Notes under the pieces: generated by a model | The model's database searches: none | What the model was told of the DNA's origin: nothing | Seen by the model: the letters and a program-made list of their open reading frames with translations, nothing else | Translations under genes and position numbers: made by a program | Shown here: positions 8,839 to 17,986 of the stretch, one piece after another | Layout: every line of letters starts with the position of its first letter | Position numbering within the stretch: position 1 is the first letter of the stretch | NCBI RefSeq assembly: GCF_001429185.1 | Contig: NZ_LMIW01000008.1 | Location: 1,068,344-1,132,343, forward strand | Origin: Terrabacter sp. Root85 | GTDB taxonomy: Bacteria > Actinomycetota > Actinomycetes > Actinomycetales > Dermatophilaceae | Direction of reading: 5' to 3' | DNA length: 64,000 bases

Positions 8839-9228
8839 GTGACCGTTGTGAACACGACCACGGATGCGGGCACCGAGGTCCGCACCCGCGCGCTTGATGA
8901 CTCACATGAGGGCTCGCCCGTGACGCGGCTGGTCGAGTTGCGGGCCACCGTGCTCGGTGGCCGCGGCCCAGGTGCCTCGACCGAGGAGGTCACCGAGCAC
9001 ACCCGCGATCGGTCGTGGCTCGGCGCCGTACCTGCGCCCGTCGAACGCGCCCTGGTCCACAGGCAGACCGAACAGGTACGCGCCGGTGAGCCGATCGTGA
9101 ATCACCGCGTGCTCGCAGAGGAGCGCTCCCGCACGGTTCGAGCCGCTGCTCTGGGCGCCGTGGCTGCCCTGGCCATCCGGGCGGTCGTGGTGCGAGGTGT
9201 TCGACCGCGGCGTCATCGCCGCGCCTAG
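8839..9228 (+). CDS. small hypothetical protein with Ala-rich hydrophobic C-terminus
   Basis: A 129-aa frame with the strong G/C third-position bias of its neighbours, which argues it is real. The N-terminal two thirds are charged and without a recognised domain. A stretch near residues 98-118 is Ala/Val-rich and could be a membrane or amphipathic helix, followed by an Arg-rich tail. The GTG start at 8839 has no clear Shine-Dalgarno, so the start is uncertain. It is divergent from the molybdenum-cytochrome fusion and 41 bases upstream of the aldose epimerase. Function unknown. Confidence 0.45.
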   Translation: MTVVNTTTDAGTEVRTRALDDSHEGSPVTRLVELRATVLGGRGPGASTEEVTEHTRDRSWLGAVPAPVERALVHRQTEQVRAGEPIVNHRVLAEERSRTVRAAALGAVAALAIRAVVVRGVRPRRHRRA

Positions 9229-9269
9229 CAGCCCGTCCGCACCCATCGACACGCAGGGAGAGGCAGACC

Positions 9270-10193
9270 ATGGATCAATGGCCGTCCGGCACGCAGTTCG
9301 AGATCGTCCACGGTGAACAGCACGCGGTCATCGTCGCGGTCGGCGGCGGCATCAGGGCCTATGACGTGGGCGGTGTCGACGTGCTGCAGCCCTACGTCGT
9401 CGATCAAATGTGCGACGGAGCGCACGGGGCGCCCCTGATCCCCTGGCCGAACCGGCTCGGCGATGGCCGCTACAGCTTCGACGGTAACGACTACCAAGTG
9501 GCCCTGACCGAGCCGGAGAAGCAGAACGCGATCCACGGCTTCCTGCGTTGGCGCTCCTGGAGTTGCCGAGAGAAGCATGAAGACCGCGTGGTCATGACCA
9601 CGACGCTCTTTCCCCTGGAGGGCTACCCCTTCACCTTGGACGTCCAGGTCAGTTACCACCTCGACGAGTCCGGCCTCAGCGTCACCACCACCGCCACCAA
9701 CCTCGGCGATCAGCCAGCGCCGTACGCCTGCGGGCAACACCCCTACCTCTCTGCGGGGGTGGGCAGAGTCGACGAAGCCACCCTGCAGCTTCAAGCCGCC
9801 ACCCGCATCCTGACCGACCCACAACGCCAGCTGCCCACCGGCCGCGAAGCCTCCGCCGGAACGACCTACGACTTCCGAGACGGGAAGAAGATCGGCCCCC
9901 TCGCCATCGATGACGCCTTCACCGACCTGCGCCGCGACGACCGGGGCCGGGCCTGGGTGTGCCTCACGCGCGTCGATGGCCGGGTGGTCCGGTTGTGGGT
10001 CGACCAGGCCTACCCGGTGATCGAGATCTACACCGGCGACACCCTCACGCCCGAGCGGCGACGGCGAGGGCTGGGCACCGAGGCCATGACCAGCCCACCC
10101 AACGCGTTCCAGAGCGGCGACGGGCTGATCCGGCTCGAATCGGGTGAGACCTTCAGCGCGAGCTGGGGCGTGGCCATGACCGACCAGGACTGA
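9270..10193 (+). CDS. aldose 1-epimerase (galactose mutarotase family)
   Basis: A 307-aa beta-sandwich epimerase. Family landmarks are present in order: the PWPNRLGDG substrate loop (about 60), the AIHGF His (about 89), the GQHPYLS His (about 157) that acts as acid, and a late Glu in LGTEAMTSPPNAF (about 271) that acts as base. The enzyme interconverts the alpha and beta anomers of aldoses. A GGGAGAG ribosome site precedes ATG 9270. It leads a plus-strand set with an SDR gene 20 bases further on. The nearby GMC sugar dehydrogenase makes anomer supply a plausible role. Confidence 0.88.
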   Translation: MDQWPSGTQFEIVHGEQHAVIVAVGGGIRAYDVGGVDVLQPYVVDQMCDGAHGAPLIPWPNRLGDGRYSFDGNDYQVALTEPEKQNAIHGFLRWRSWSCREKHEDRVVMTTTLFPLEGYPFTLDVQVSYHLDESGLSVTTTATNLGDQPAPYACGQHPYLSAGVGRVDEATLQLQAATRILTDPQRQLPTGREASAGTTYDFRDGKKIGPLAIDDAFTDLRRDDRGRAWVCLTRVDGRVVRLWVDQAYPVIEIYTGDTLTPERRRRGLGTEAMTSPPNAFQSGDGLIRLESGETFSASWGVAMTDQD

Positions 10194-10213
10194 ATCACAG
10201 AGAAGGAGTACAG

Positions 10214-11221
10214 ATGTCTCGCGTAGTCGTAGTGACCGGAGCCAGCGGGGGGATCGGGCGGGCCACCGTCGCCGAGTTCGCGCGCCGCGGTGATCGGATA
10301 GCCCTGATCGCACGGGGACAGACGGGGCTGGAGGGGGCCGCCGCTGAATGCCAGGAACTCGGAGCGACCACCTTGACGGTGCCGCTCGACGTCTCCGACG
10401 CCTCCGCTGTCGCGGCTGCCGTCGAGCGCATCGAGACTGAGCTAGGCCCCATCGACGTGTGGGTCAACGTGGCGTTCACCTCGGTGTTCTCCCGCTTCGA
10501 TGACATCACGCCGGAGGAGTACCGCAGGGCTACCGAGGTGAGCTACCTCGGTTACGTCTACGCCACCATGGCGGTGCTGCCGCGGATGAAGGCGCGCAAC
10601 CGGGGCACGATCGTGCACGTCGGGTCCGCGCTGGCCTATCGCGGCATTCCCCTGCAGACTGCCTACTGCGGTGCCAAGCACGCCATCCAGGGATTCCACG
10701 AGGCGCTGCGCTGCGAGTTGCTGCACGAGCACAGCGCCGTGCACGTGACGATGGTGCAGATGCCGGCCGTGAACACCCCGCAGTTCTCGTGGGTGCTCTC
10801 CCGCTTGCCAAAACACCCCCAGCCTGTGCCGCCGATCTACCAGCCAGAGGTCGCCGCCCGCGCCGTCCTGTTTGCCGCTGACCACCCGAAGCGGCGCGAG
10901 TACTGGGTGGGGGCGAGCACCGTGGGCACCCTGCTGGCCAACGCCGTCGTGCCGGGTCTGCTGGACCGCTACCTCGGACGGACCGGCTTCGCCTCGCAGC
11001 AGACTGCGAATCTGCGCACCGACGGTGACCCGGTCAATCTCTGGGATCCTGCTGACGGCGAGGATGGGCGTGACTTCGGCGCCCGCGGGGTGTTCGACAA
11101 CCAGGCCAAGGCGAACAGCCCCCAACAGTGGCTTGCCCACCGCTACCCTCAGCTCGGCGCCGCTGCCGGTGTGCTCGGGGCCGCTGCCGGTGTCGCTGTC
11201 GCGATGGGGCGACGTAGATGA
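10214..11221 (+). CDS. short-chain dehydrogenase/reductase with C-terminal extension
   Basis: A 335-aa SDR. The cofactor motif TGASGGIG is at residues 9-16, and the catalytic Ser (GSALAY) and Y-x-x-x-K (YCGAK) lie near 138 and 152-156. The usual NNAG is replaced by NVAF. An extra C-terminal part of about 90 residues ends in a hydrophobic, possibly membrane-associated segment (AAAGVLGAAAGVAVAMG) and an Arg-rich tail. This longer form occurs in actinobacterial stress-type loci; the substrate is not predictable. The start follows AGAAGGAG. The stop overlaps the next gene as ATGA. A collapsed second copy of this gene pair lies at 12462-13133 on the other strand. Confidence 0.85.
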   Translation: MSRVVVVTGASGGIGRATVAEFARRGDRIALIARGQTGLEGAAAECQELGATTLTVPLDVSDASAVAAAVERIETELGPIDVWVNVAFTSVFSRFDDITPEEYRRATEVSYLGYVYATMAVLPRMKARNRGTIVHVGSALAYRGIPLQTAYCGAKHAIQGFHEALRCELLHEHSAVHVTMVQMPAVNTPQFSWVLSRLPKHPQPVPPIYQPEVAARAVLFAADHPKRREYWVGASTVGTLLANAVVPGLLDRYLGRTGFASQQTANLRTDGDPVNLWDPADGEDGRDFGARGVFDNQAKANSPQQWLAHRYPQLGAAAGVLGAAAGVAVAMGRRR

Positions 11222-11610
11222 GCGCCGCGCGCAACAAAGGCGACGACCCCCTCATGCGGGCTCTGGGAGTGGCCGGCATCGCCTGGGGGAGCGCGATCCT
11301 CACGGCGGGGTCGTCGATCTGGCGCCGTCTCGATGGTCAGGCACCGACACAGGGTGACCAGATCGCCCTTCGGTTCCTGGGGGCCCGTCACGTCGCGACG
11401 GGCACGATCCAGGTGCTCTTTCCCGGTCGGCTCCAACGCCTGGAGATCGGCATCGACGTGATCCACGCCGCGACAATGGTGGGCGTGGGCGCCCTCGACC
11501 CGCCTCGTCGCCGTCCGGCCCTGGTGACCGCTGCAGTGGCGTTGGCCAGCGCAGCCGCAGGGATGGCGATCCGTGAACGCTCCTCACGTGATTCGCCCTC
11601 CAGTTCATGA
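11218..11610 (+). CDS. small membrane protein coupled to the SDR gene
   Basis: A 130-aa protein whose start overlaps the SDR stop (ATGA), so the pair is translationally coupled. Three or four hydrophobic segments are visible (about 14-32, 50-66, 76-92 and 100-115), and the motif RFLGARHVATGTIQ lies in the middle. The same segment, as ALGARYVLQGLAGA, reappears in the fused remnant at 12462-13133, which shows that SDR and membrane protein travel as a unit. I do not know a function; a role in membrane stress or as an anchor for the SDR is only a guess. Confidence 0.65.
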   Translation: MSAARNKGDDPLMRALGVAGIAWGSAILTAGSSIWRRLDGQAPTQGDQIALRFLGARHVATGTIQVLFPGRLQRLEIGIDVIHAATMVGVGALDPPRRRPALVTAAVALASAAAGMAIRERSSRDSPSSS

Positions 11611-11667
11611 GCACCTCCAACCGAGCGAAGGGCAGGGGCGGCCACGACCGTCACCACGCGCTCCTGG

Positions 11668-12057
11668 TCTTGCCACAGGCTCTGCGGGGCACACCCCCCA
11701 GTCGGGCCAACTATCCGCCAGGTGGCCGGCTGTCTTCTGATCCGACACCACTCCGCAGTCGAGCTCATCGATCGCTGCGAGCCTGCCGGGCTCGTCTGGC
11801 GTGAGCGAGACTCCGACGATCGCCGCGTCGTGGGCTTGCGGCTTTCGCCTGACGGCCACATGATCCTCGCCGATCTCAGTGGAGCGCATCTGGAGGAATT
11901 CGTCCGGTTCACGCCGCTCTTCGAGGCCATGCTCGACGCCCTCGGCACACCAACGGACCGGGAGGCCGGTGTACCTGGCAACGATCGCTCCGTGGCCCGG
12001 CTGCCAGCGGGGGATCGGACGCCGCGGCGCGACCGGGCCGGTGACCGAGAGGGTTGA
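11668..12057 (+). pseudogene. MarR-family regulator remnant lacking its N-terminal part
   Basis: The frame through 11722-11900 encodes the second half of a MarR winged helix: TIRQVAGCLLIRHHSAVELIDR, then AGLVWRERDSDDRRVVGLRLSPDG with the DRR wing turn, then part of the C-terminal helix. The N-terminal dimerisation helices are missing and no start codon with a ribosome site precedes it. The C-terminal tail beyond about 11960 is Arg-rich and unlike a MarR helix. It is best read as a decayed regulator gene lying between the intact SDR pair and its collapsed copy. Confidence 0.6.
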
Positions 12058-12148
12058 GGCCGCCCAAGAGGGACGGAGGCGTCGGCGCTCCCTAAATGCG
12101 GGCGTCGGTGGGCTCCAGTCGTGTCCGCGAGTTTCATGGCGGCTCGGT

Positions 12149-12451
12149 TCAGTTCATCATGTCGCCGGGTCCGATGCCCTCGTGGACGTCGCCGTCGCGA
12201 AGCTGTCGCATCTCCTCTCCGACGGCGAGGTGGGGGCGAGCGTCGTACATGACTCCTCCACCGACGCTGGCGGCTCCGCCGACCACCAGCATCACGGTGC
12301 CGGCGATGGACCCGGTCCAGGACAGAACGGCGATGCCCCACCCGAGTAGGCAGGCACCGAGCAGGGCCAGGATGAGGCCGCCCCAGACCCACCGGGGTCG
12401 CACCAGGTGGCTTCGGTGTCGGCGCGCCAGGTAGGGCACGTTCTCAGTCAC
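12149..12451 (-). CDS. small two-helix membrane protein
   Basis: A 100-aa protein with a basic N-terminus followed by two membrane segments (about 22-44 and 50-68, Gly-rich) and an acidic, soluble C-terminal tail. ATG 12451 is preceded by GAGGAGAAG at good spacing, which supports a real gene. It is the last gene of a minus-strand group starting with the fused SDR remnant, whose stop lies ten bases upstream. No family recognised. Confidence 0.6.
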   Translation of the reverse strand: MTENVPYLARRHRSHLVRPRWVWGGLILALLGACLLGWGIAVLSWTGSIAGTVMLVVGGAASVGGGVMYDARPHLAVGEEMRQLRDGDVHEGIGPGDMMN

Positions 12452-12461
12452 GGTCTTCTCC

Positions 12462-13133
12462 TCAGGTCGACTGCTTGCGGTTTGTCGCGCCGCCCATCAC
12501 AGCTAGGTCGTGCGGCGCTGAGGGGGGCTCCCAGGCGTGGATGTCGGGGACGTTGGACGTCGAGGCGGCACCTGTCGTGCTGCTCATGGGTGCTGCTTCC
12601 CTTCGATGAGATGAGCGGAGCTCAGGCCTTGGTGGTGTGGCGGGCGGTGGCTTCCGGATCCGGGCCCGAGCGTGAGATGGACGGTGGCACGCGGGATCGG
12701 CGACGGCGAACAGGAATGGTGCGGCAGCGCCGGTGGTCGCCAGGCGCCTGTGGGCCGGGCTAAAGTGGGTGGGGGTGACCATGGAGGCGGCGTGGACCAG
12801 ATTGACGGTCGCGTCGGCGGCAGGCATCCAGCGCCGCCGTACGATGGCGCCGGCAAGACCTTGCAGGACGTACCTTGCGCCGAGGGCTTGAATGAGCCGC
12901 GCATTCGGGAGTCGGCGATCGATCCGAGCCGATGTTCCCGTGCGCGCGTAGAGACGGTCTTCTGGGATAGGTCGGGTCGGACCACCAGGGGCGGCTGCCT
13001 CTAGCCCGGTGCTGCCGCGGGCCAGTAGGGCGACCTGGTCCCCCTGCTGGGCGAACAGGCGGGCGCTGGCCCTTCCGATGCCACCGGGTGCTCCGGTGAT
13101 GACGACGACGCGGGGACTCTTCTTGACTGCCAT
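12462..13133 (-). pseudogene. in-frame fusion remnant of a second SDR / membrane-protein pair
   Basis: The frame begins like an SDR: ATG 13133 after AGGAG, then VVITGAPGGIGRA and a further stretch matching the first 46 or so residues of the intact SDR at 10214. At about 12990 it switches without a frame break into a sequence resembling the second half of the small membrane protein at 11218 (ALGARYVLQG, VNLVHAASMV). The SDR catalytic Ser and YxxxK are gone, so it cannot be a working dehydrogenase. An internal ATG at 12587 with a GAAGGG site could start a separate 41-aa peptide in the same frame. The simplest origin is an internal deletion in an inverted duplicate of the pair. Confidence 0.65.
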
Positions 13134-13176
13134 CAGATGATCTCCTAGTAGGGGTGCGGGGGCGCGGGCTGCGTGG

Positions 13177-14979
13177 TCACCGGGTGCGGGTCTGAAATCC
13201 TGGTGAGTTGACCCCGGCCTCCCCGAGACGGTGGGCGCTCTCCAGCAGCAGGGCGTGGACGAATGCCTGGGGGAGGTTGCCGCGTAGCTGGCGTTGCACG
13301 ACGTCGTACTCCTCGGCGAACAGCCCGGGCGGTCCGAGGGCGGCGCGGTTACGTTCGAACCAGCGCAGGGCGTCCTCGCGTCGGCCCAGTTTCAACTGGG
13401 CCAGAGACATGAGGAACCCGCACAGGACGAAGGCGCCCTCGGCTTCGTGCAGGGGCCGGTCGGGTTGCTGGCGGAACCGGTACACGTATCCGTCGTCGGT
13501 CAGGTCCTCGAGGACCGCCGTGACGGTGGAGAGGTTGTGAGGGTCGTCGGGAGCGACCGCTCCGCGGATCGCGGGCAGCAGGAGGGCGGCGTCGACGGCG
13601 GCGTCGCCGGGGGAGCGTTGCCACCGGCCGGTGGGGTGGCCACAGTCCCGGTTCACCGAGGCGACCAGCTCGTCGGCCTGTCTGCGCCAGGACTCGGTGT
13701 CTCCCGTGTTCGCGGCGCTGGAGGGTGCCGCGGCGCGGAGCCCGGCGGCGCACATGAGTCGTGAGTGGGCCCAGCGGCGGTCGTCGATCTCCCAGATGCC
13801 GGCGTCGGGTTCGTCCTTCCGTTTCCCGATCGCCGTAACCAGGGTCGTGATCGCCTTGCGGCCGTCGTCGGTGAGTCGGTTGCGCCGATCGGCGGCCGCG
13901 AGGAGCAGCAGCGCTTCACCGAGTGCGTCGAGCTGGAACTGGTTGTTGACCCAGTTGCCGGTCCTCACGGGTGCGCCGGGGTATCCGGGCAGTGCGACCT
14001 CTCGCTGGTCAGGGACCGGTCCGCCGGCAGCGGTGTAGGCCGGGCGCAGGTCTGGTCCATCTTCCAAAACCCGTTCGGACACGAACCGGACCGCGCCATC
14101 GAGGAGGGTGTGATCCCCGATGGCGGCGGCTGCCTGGCCGGCGTAGCACTGGTCGCGGATCCATGCGTAGCGGTAGTCGTAGTTGCGTCCTTGGTCGGCG
14201 CGTTCGGGTAGCGAGGTGGTGGCGGCGGCGACCATGGCGCCGGTACTGCCGGTCAAGCCACGGAGCACGGCGTAGGAATGCCGGGACTCGCCGGTGGCCA
14301 CCGAGATGCTCATGTCTGGGACATGGCCTCCCCAGGCCCGCTCGGTGCGGTCCCAAAGCTGGTCGGGGTCCGGCAGCTGGCGGGGTAGGGCGGTCTGGGA
14401 GAGCTCGAGGACCAGGTCGCGTGACTCGCCGGCCGGCACGACAAGATCGAGCACCAGGCGTCCGTCCTGGAGCTGCGCGTGCTCGGTAGCCCCGGTCCAC
14501 CGGTAGTTCAGGTCGCCCGAGTGGCCGTGCCAGTGCCCGTCCTGGCTGCGGGCGACGGTCATCGCGCGGACGCCGAACTCGGCGCGCACCTCGAGGACGA
14601 CCTGCACGTGCGCCACGTTGAGGGTGGCCTCGATCCGACGGAGCAGCACGACCCGTTCTGGCTCGCCGGGGAACGCGAGGGCCTCGCGGCACTCGGTCAC
14701 GGCGTTGGTCGACACCCAGCGGCTGCGCCAGATCAGGCTGTCAGGTTCGTAGTAACCGCCCCACACGAACCGGTCGTCGGCAGGGCTGACGCCGTAGCCG
14801 CCGTGCCCGCCGATCAGGCTGGAGAACACTGCGTCGTCGTGCCAGGCCGGCGCGCACAGGAACACTATGTCGCCACGGGGTCCTACCAGGGCGCCGCGTT
14901 CGCCGTCGGCGATCAGCGCGTACTGGCGCAGAACGTGGGGGGTGGGTCGGACGAGGTCGCTGGGCAAGCGTCGGGTCAT
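13177..14979 (-). CDS. glycoside hydrolase family 15 protein (glucoamylase/trehalase-like)
   Basis: A 600-aa enzyme with the GH15 layout: an N-terminal beta-sandwich domain (about 1-230) and an (alpha/alpha)6 barrel. The barrel holds the family hallmark RNYDYRYAWIRDQCY near 260-275, with the catalytic region around it, and a second acidic residue in HEAEGAFVLCGF near 510. Bacterial members release glucose from maltosaccharides, isomaltosides or trehalose. There is no signal peptide, so it acts in the cytoplasm. The start ATG 14979 overlaps the upstream stop (ATGA). It ends an operon with a molybdopterin oxidoreductase and a helical protein, an unusual partnership. Confidence 0.85.
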   Translation of the reverse strand: MTRRLPSDLVRPTPHVLRQYALIADGERGALVGPRGDIVFLCAPAWHDDAVFSSLIGGHGGYGVSPADDRFVWGGYYEPDSLIWRSRWVSTNAVTECREALAFPGEPERVVLLRRIEATLNVAHVQVVLEVRAEFGVRAMTVARSQDGHWHGHSGDLNYRWTGATEHAQLQDGRLVLDLVVPAGESRDLVLELSQTALPRQLPDPDQLWDRTERAWGGHVPDMSISVATGESRHSYAVLRGLTGSTGAMVAAATTSLPERADQGRNYDYRYAWIRDQCYAGQAAAAIGDHTLLDGAVRFVSERVLEDGPDLRPAYTAAGGPVPDQREVALPGYPGAPVRTGNWVNNQFQLDALGEALLLLAAADRRNRLTDDGRKAITTLVTAIGKRKDEPDAGIWEIDDRRWAHSRLMCAAGLRAAAPSSAANTGDTESWRRQADELVASVNRDCGHPTGRWQRSPGDAAVDAALLLPAIRGAVAPDDPHNLSTVTAVLEDLTDDGYVYRFRQQPDRPLHEAEGAFVLCGFLMSLAQLKLGRREDALRWFERNRAALGPPGLFAEEYDVVQRQLRGNLPQAFVHALLLESAHRLGEAGVNSPGFQTRTR

Positions 14980-15440
14980 GGCGCGACGATCAGGGCTTGA
15001 GGTGCGGCCTGCTTGATCCGTGTGGTCAGCCAGGTGAGCTGCCGGGTGGTCTCGGCGGTGCTGGAGGTGGCGATCTCGAGCAGTTGGCGGTCACGTAGTC
15101 CTTGGGCGCCCTGGGCGATCACGGTCCAGGTGCTGTGCACCAGGGTGGCGAGCAGGTGCAGGTCCTGGAGATCGCGCAGGAGCCCGATCTCGCCCTCGCG
15201 GGTGCTGGTCAGGGCGTCGGCACGTAGTCGCTCGGGTTCGTCGACGTCGTCCTGCTCGCCGTAGCGCTCGACCACCGGAGCGAGGTCCTCGCGGTGTCGC
15301 TCGCTCCAGCCGGCCAGGGTGTGGCAGGTGTGGAAGACGTCGGCCTGCCGGGCGTGACCGTCGGCGACGGCTCGCAGGGACTCCGCCAGGGTCCTCTCGC
15401 TGTGGTCGACGAGAGCAACGTAGGTCGCGAGGTGCGGCAT
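14976..15440 (-). CDS. helical protein of the molybdopterin oxidoreductase operon
   Basis: A 154-aa, mostly helical protein. His-containing stretches (VDHSERTLAESL, FHTCHTLAGWSERHRE, LVHSTWTVIAQGAQGLRD) are spaced as in a four-helix bundle, recalling ferritin- or hemerythrin-like folds, but no complete metal-binding motif can be assigned. Its start overlaps the oxidoreductase stop (TGATG) and its stop overlaps the GH15 start (ATGA), so all three are translated as one unit. It could be a maturation or partner protein for the oxidoreductase; this is inference from position. Confidence 0.6.
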   Translation of the reverse strand: MPHLATYVALVDHSERTLAESLRAVADGHARQADVFHTCHTLAGWSERHREDLAPVVERYGEQDDVDEPERLRADALTSTREGEIGLLRDLQDLHLLATLVHSTWTVIAQGAQGLRDRQLLEIATSSTAETTRQLTWLTTRIKQAAPQALIVAP

Positions 15441-17929
15441 CAGATCTCCTGGGAAGGGTCGAGGGCGTAGTGCGGGGTCTCGTCGAGCACATGGCTCGAC
15501 GTCGCAGCACCGCCGCCGGTGGCGGGCGCGCGGGTGGGCGTGCCGGGAGCAGGAGCAGAGGCCGTGTTGGTGGGAGCCGGCGCGGGGCCCTCGCCTGCTC
15601 GCAGCCGGGTCACCCGGCAGGCGGCGGTCTTGAAGGTGGGTTGTTTGGAGACCGGGTCCCACACGGTCATCGTGAGCTCGTTGGCTGAGCGGTGTTCGGC
15701 GTCGGTGAGGTCGTCGGGGTCCCAGTGTCCGTAGTGGAACGGCGCGAACACCGCGCCCGGCGTCACCCGCCCGATCCGAGCGCGCACCTCGATCGCGCCC
15801 CGGGGCGACTCGACTCTGACCCAGTCGCCTTCGTTGATGCCGAGCTCGGCGGCGTCGGTGGGGGAGAGCTCGACCCAGGCATCGGGCGCGGCCTGGTTCA
15901 GCGATCGCGCACGGCCGGTCTTGGTGCGGGTGTGGAACTGGTAGACGGTGCGTCCGGTGGTGAACAGCAACGGGTAGTCGTCGCCGGGTGTCTCGTGCGC
16001 CGGTGTGTAGGGGGCGCCTTTGAGGAAGGCGCGGCCGCCCGGTGCCATCGCCCGGTGCTCCTGCTCGCTGACCGCCCCGCCGGTAATCAGGTCGTGGCCG
16101 TAGGTCTCGCAGTAGTCGGTGTCGGTGGGGAAGACGCCGTCGGTGTAGAGACGGTCGGTGCCGTCCGGGTGCTCGGCGTTGGCCGGCCATGGAATGCCTG
16201 AGGGGCCGCGCAGCTTCTCGTAGGACAAGCCGGTGTAGTCGACCGGGCGTCCGGCAGTGACAATAGCCCAGGCGTCGAACGCCTCCTCGGCGGTGCGCCA
16301 CTTGACCACGGGCGCGCCGTCGCGGTCGGTGAAGCCCATCGAGTCGGCGTACATGAGAAAAATGTCGAGGTCGCTGCGCGCCTCACCCGGTGGCTGGACG
16401 GCCTGCTCAGAGAGATGGACGACTCGATTGACGTTGGTGAAGCATCCCGTCTTCTCACCCCACCCCGCTGCCGGCAGTACGACGTCGGCGAGCTGGGCGG
16501 TCTCGGTGAGGAAGAGGTCCTGGACGACGGTGAAGCACTGGTCGCCGGCCAGGATTCTGCGGATTCTGGCGGACTCGGGCATCGAGACGGCAGGGTTGGT
16601 GGCCGAGATCCACAAGAACCCGATCGACCCGGTTTCCGCGTAGGACATGATCTGCATCGCGTGGGTGGGCGGGGCCCAGTGCGGCACCGTCATCGCGTCG
16701 ACGTTCCACGCATCAGCCAGCTGCTGGACATGTTCCGGGTTGTCCCAGTTGCGGAAACCCGGCAAGTCACCGTCCGCGCCGCACTCGCGGTTGTTCTGAG
16801 CGGTCGGCTGCCCGTTCATCTGCAGCACTCCGGCGCCGGGACGGCCGATCATGCCACGCAACAGATGCAGATTGTGCACCGCCACAGAGGCGGCTGTCGC
16901 CTGGTGCGACTGATAGAACCCTTGCAGCACCGTGGACAGCACACCGCTGCTCTCGCCGAAGACCTGCGCTGCTGCGCGCAGGTCGTCGGCTGCAACGCCG
17001 CAGATGTCGGCGACGTGCTCGGGTGTGTACGGGTCGACTGTTTCGCGGAGCTCGTCGACGCCGATGGTGTGCTCGCTTACCCACGCGTGGTTCACCCAGT
17101 CATGGACGAACAGCTCGCGCACGAGCCCGTTCATCAGGGCCAGGTTGGTGCCCACGCGCGGAGCCAGATGGACACCGCCAGTACGTATCGCCTCCTCAGC
17201 GACCGCGGTTCGCCGGGGATCGACACAGGCGATGCGGGGCGGGTTCTCGCCACGTGTGCGGTCGAGGATCCGGGTCCAGAGCACGGTCTGGGTCTCAGGC
17301 ATGTTGTGGCCGTAGAGGAAGATCGCGTCGCAGTGCTCGATGTCGGTGTAGGAGCCAGGCTGCCCGTCGGCGCCGAACGATTCCTTGAAGGCAGCCGCGC
17401 TGGTCGCGGTGCACAGGCGTGTGTTGCCGTCCATGTGGGGGGTCCCGAGCCCGGCCTTCCCGATCACCGCGAGGGTGTAGTACTCCTCGAGGAACAGCTG
17501 GCCCGAGGTGTAGAAGCCGTGACTCAGCGGACCCTTCTCGTCCAGGAGTCGCTTCGACACCTCGACGATGCGGCCCATCGCGGTGTCCCAGTCGGTCTCG
17601 ACCAGTTCGCCGTCCTTCCGGATGAGGGGCCGGGTGAGACGGTCGGGAGAGGAGGCCCACGGGGTGCTGCCGTACAAGCCCTTCGGCCCAAGGCGCCCGT
17701 GACTGACGGTGTCACCTGCTCGTCCACGAACCCCGACCATCCGGCCGTCCTTAACCGCGATGTCGGCGCCGCAGCCGTTGCTGCACAGCAGACACGCGGA
17801 CTGCACCCAACGCTCCACGTCGCCCTCGGCGACGCCCTCCTCCAGATGAAGGTCCACGCGGGCCGGCCATACGGTTCCGCGTGGATGCGGGGTGCGTTCG
17901 CCCCAGATATCAGTGATCCGATCAACCAT
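15440..17929 (-). CDS. molybdopterin oxidoreductase (formate dehydrogenase / assimilatory nitrate reductase-like)
   Basis: An 829-aa member of the DMSO-reductase superfamily. The N-terminal cluster site has C46, C49 and C53, but where the fourth Cys is expected (G-x-L-C-x-K-G) the sequence reads GRLGPKG. A probable metal-ligand Cys lies in NTRLCTATSA (about 160). The middle domains bind the bis-pterin cofactor (HNMPETQTV, GFLWISATNPAVSMP), and the dinucleotide-binding domain covers about 650-770 (GRTVYQFHT, FHYGHWDPDD). The last 60 residues are a Pro/Ala-rich tail. The electron donor or acceptor substrate cannot be assigned. No signal peptide. It is divergent from a MarR gene with two palindromes between them. 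Confidence 0.8.
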   Translation of the reverse strand: MVDRITDIWGERTPHPRGTVWPARVDLHLEEGVAEGDVERWVQSACLLCSNGCGADIAVKDGRMVGVRGRAGDTVSHGRLGPKGLYGSTPWASSPDRLTRPLIRKDGELVETDWDTAMGRIVEVSKRLLDEKGPLSHGFYTSGQLFLEEYYTLAVIGKAGLGTPHMDGNTRLCTATSAAAFKESFGADGQPGSYTDIEHCDAIFLYGHNMPETQTVLWTRILDRTRGENPPRIACVDPRRTAVAEEAIRTGGVHLAPRVGTNLALMNGLVRELFVHDWVNHAWVSEHTIGVDELRETVDPYTPEHVADICGVAADDLRAAAQVFGESSGVLSTVLQGFYQSHQATAASVAVHNLHLLRGMIGRPGAGVLQMNGQPTAQNNRECGADGDLPGFRNWDNPEHVQQLADAWNVDAMTVPHWAPPTHAMQIMSYAETGSIGFLWISATNPAVSMPESARIRRILAGDQCFTVVQDLFLTETAQLADVVLPAAGWGEKTGCFTNVNRVVHLSEQAVQPPGEARSDLDIFLMYADSMGFTDRDGAPVVKWRTAEEAFDAWAIVTAGRPVDYTGLSYEKLRGPSGIPWPANAEHPDGTDRLYTDGVFPTDTDYCETYGHDLITGGAVSEQEHRAMAPGGRAFLKGAPYTPAHETPGDDYPLLFTTGRTVYQFHTRTKTGRARSLNQAAPDAWVELSPTDAAELGINEGDWVRVESPRGAIEVRARIGRVTPGAVFAPFHYGHWDPDDLTDAEHRSANELTMTVWDPVSKQPTFKTAACRVTRLRAGEGPAPAPTNTASAPAPGTPTRAPATGGGAATSSHVLDETPHYALDPSQEI

Positions 17930-17986
17930 GGGGTCGTGACCTTTCCTTGTGACTCTTCAGCGGGAATGCCGACCGAGCTCACCTAT

